Positions 62,406 to 64,000 of a stretch of 64,000 nt of DNA are shown here, in pieces. The notes under the pieces were generated by a model that made no database searches, had not been told where the DNA came from, and was given only the letters and a program-made list of their open reading frames with translations. Made by a program: the position numbers and the translations under genes. The first letter of the stretch is position 1; each line of letters begins with the position of its first letter. The stretch is from Antedon bifida (Eukaryota; Echinodermata; Crinoidea; Comatulida; Antedonidae), in contig OY727102.1 of assembly GCA_963402885.1 (NCBI GenBank), positions 14,508,001 through 14,572,000 of the forward strand. Direction: 5' to 3'.

Positions 62406-64000
62406 TGAAACATATAAAGTTGTATAAATCCTACTCCTTACTGTTTATATGCAAGCAGGGTGAGACGATCACTGACCACTTGAATATTTTGTAGCGACGT
62501 AGTCACCCATATTAAATTCATTGAATTAAATTCTTAGAAAAAATACATTAAAGATAATTTAATTACCATTAATAACAGACAAAACATTTAAATGTGTTTT
62601 TGCGTTAGGGGAATTTCTCTGTAAGGTCATTAACAACCATAGACAGTCCCTAGTCACATTACTGTATATTAAATAGAGTAGATGAGTTCTTCTCTGATTT
62701 TATAATTTCCTTCTTAATCCTATTAACAATGTTAATAAAAAAATGTTACTTATGTCAATGAAAAGTTGAATAATGAATGTAAAAACAAAATCTTTTTGTG
62801 TAATGATAAACCTAACTTGTAGGCCCAATTACATTTTAAGATAGGTTTCCATTAGTACAAAAAACTGCTCATCAAGCTAATCTGAGCCACTGCTTATCAT
62901 GGTCAAATTTCTTGTGTTGTGTCCTAATGGAAACCAACCTTTAGCATGGCTTGGCCACAGAATGTAAAACCACAAAATGAGATGCCTGGTTTTAATGTAT
63001 CTGATTAGTTAAACATTAACAGTTTCAAATGTTAAAAAATGCAACTGTTTATTTTAACATTGGCAATATGGCCTTTGTTTGTTTACTTTTCAATCATGAT
63101 ACTTGTCAAAACAGTATTGTATCGAAAAATGTAAATTTTATAATCTGTGACCTCTGATCTTTTCATGTTACTGTGCTTTTCGACACTTCAGTGTGACGTT
63201 ATCAAATATTTAACCCCTAGTTGATATATAATTTAAGTAACATACATTTATACTTATTAACAGATGTCTAAATTAATTCTATAGTATAGACCCCTGAGCC
63301 ATTAAAAGGAAAAGTCACAATTTAATAGCAACATCATGGAGATCTTCTAAAGTTCTATTTACACTATCTAACTACTGTCGTTTGACAAAAAAGTGTGATG
63401 TGCCCAACTTGGTAGTGATACTGTATGCTTAAATGGCAGTGATATGACATCATCATGTCTATGGGCACATTACATTTTTTGTCACATAATAAAGTTTTAT
63501 AGTGTAGACAGAGCTTAATAGTGTTTGGTTTGGTAGAGGAAGTTCCCTAATAATAATATGATAAATTATGATTATGAATTATTATACTACAGTACTAACA
63601 ATGCCGGGTACCTGTGTGCTGTATGTCTGTTTAATGTACTGTACAACCGACGTTGCATTGTTACTCTGAAGTATTGTCATTTGTGGCTTTGAAAAAACAT
63701 AAAAACAATATACAATCTTCATTTCAGTATTATCTTTGGTTATCGCTGTGTATGATGCTGACATTTTTAATAAATGTACTACAGTATAGTCAGTCAGTAT
63801 AAAATCTATAGAAAATTATGAATTACTAATTTCATAATTTTTTAAATAGGATCATCATTATGTTGTTATTGGTTAATAAATAATAGACAACATGTCAACT
63901 TATTCTCAGGCAATTACTGCATTAACTACATTTTGTAATTACAGTATTTAAACCGATTTACAGTATATGCCAATGTTTTTTGGGTTTCATATTGTCAGTG
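62406..64000. other. SNX27 intron 3 to window end
   Basis: No further PX-domain exon was recognised before the window edge. The stretch is AT-rich and includes MITE-A copy 11. Confidence 0.5.
63349..63515. mobile_element. MITE-A copy 11
   Basis: The ends AAAGTTCTATTTACACTATC and TATAGTGTAGACAGAGCTT surround the shared core GATATGACATCATCATGTC. Confidence 0.84.

Overview
The window is nuclear DNA from an animal: AT-rich, with intron-containing genes (GT-AG introns, small exons) and dense short transposable elements. Gene families and the very frequent TAGGCCTA-type words suggest an invertebrate deuterostome, perhaps an echinoderm. That placement is an impression, not a phylogeny.

Eight genes were assembled exon by exon, with splice phases checked by hand. 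Left to right they are: (1) an unrecognised two-exon gene, minus strand, 4105-5092; (2) GTPBP3/MnmE, the mitochondrial tRNA-modification GTPase, plus, 6773-11238; (3) a GOLM1/GOLM2-type Golgi membrane protein, minus, 14078-25800, with a glutamine-rich tract and many tiny acidic exons; (4) DDX59, a zf-HIT plus DEAD-box helicase, plus, 29975-39158; (5) ATP5F1A, the alpha subunit of mitochondrial ATP synthase, minus, 40646-45851; (6) an ARL14EP-like Cys-rich protein, plus, 46124-48168; (7) a TPR protein with two predicted membrane segments, minus, 49923-53315; (8) the 5' part of SNX27 (PDZ and start of PX), plus, 54880 to beyond the window edge. Strand alternates strictly, so all genes are in head-to-head or tail-to-tail pairs. 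The tightest pair is ATP5F1A/ARL14EP-like, with 272 bp between start codons. Two genes (GTPBP3, ATP5F1A) serve mitochondria and two (GOLM, SNX27) serve the Golgi/endosomal membrane system. They are unlinked housekeeping genes, not an operon-like pathway.

Mobile and repetitive DNA fills introns and spacers. There is a 5'-truncated non-LTR retrotransposon with a long open RT frame inside DDX59 intron 11. A 2 kb fold-back element with ~0.5 kb inverted arms and a possible 8-bp target duplication lies between GOLM and DDX59. At least eleven copies of one palindromic MITE family and about ten other MITE-like or inverted-repeat families occur. Two minisatellites are present (25 bp x ~19; 46 bp x ~45), along with two perfect long hairpins (56-bp and 32-bp arms), a tRNA-like SINE head and Penelope-like fragments.

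Features most worth checking are: a 2-bp frame disruption in ATP5F1A exon 6; a GC-AG intron in the same gene; a DEVD instead of DEAD motif in DDX59; the fold-back element; the higher-order pattern of the 46-bp minisatellite; and a duplicated promoter/first-exon-like block at the left edge. No CRISPR array, rRNA or bacterial-type system is present.
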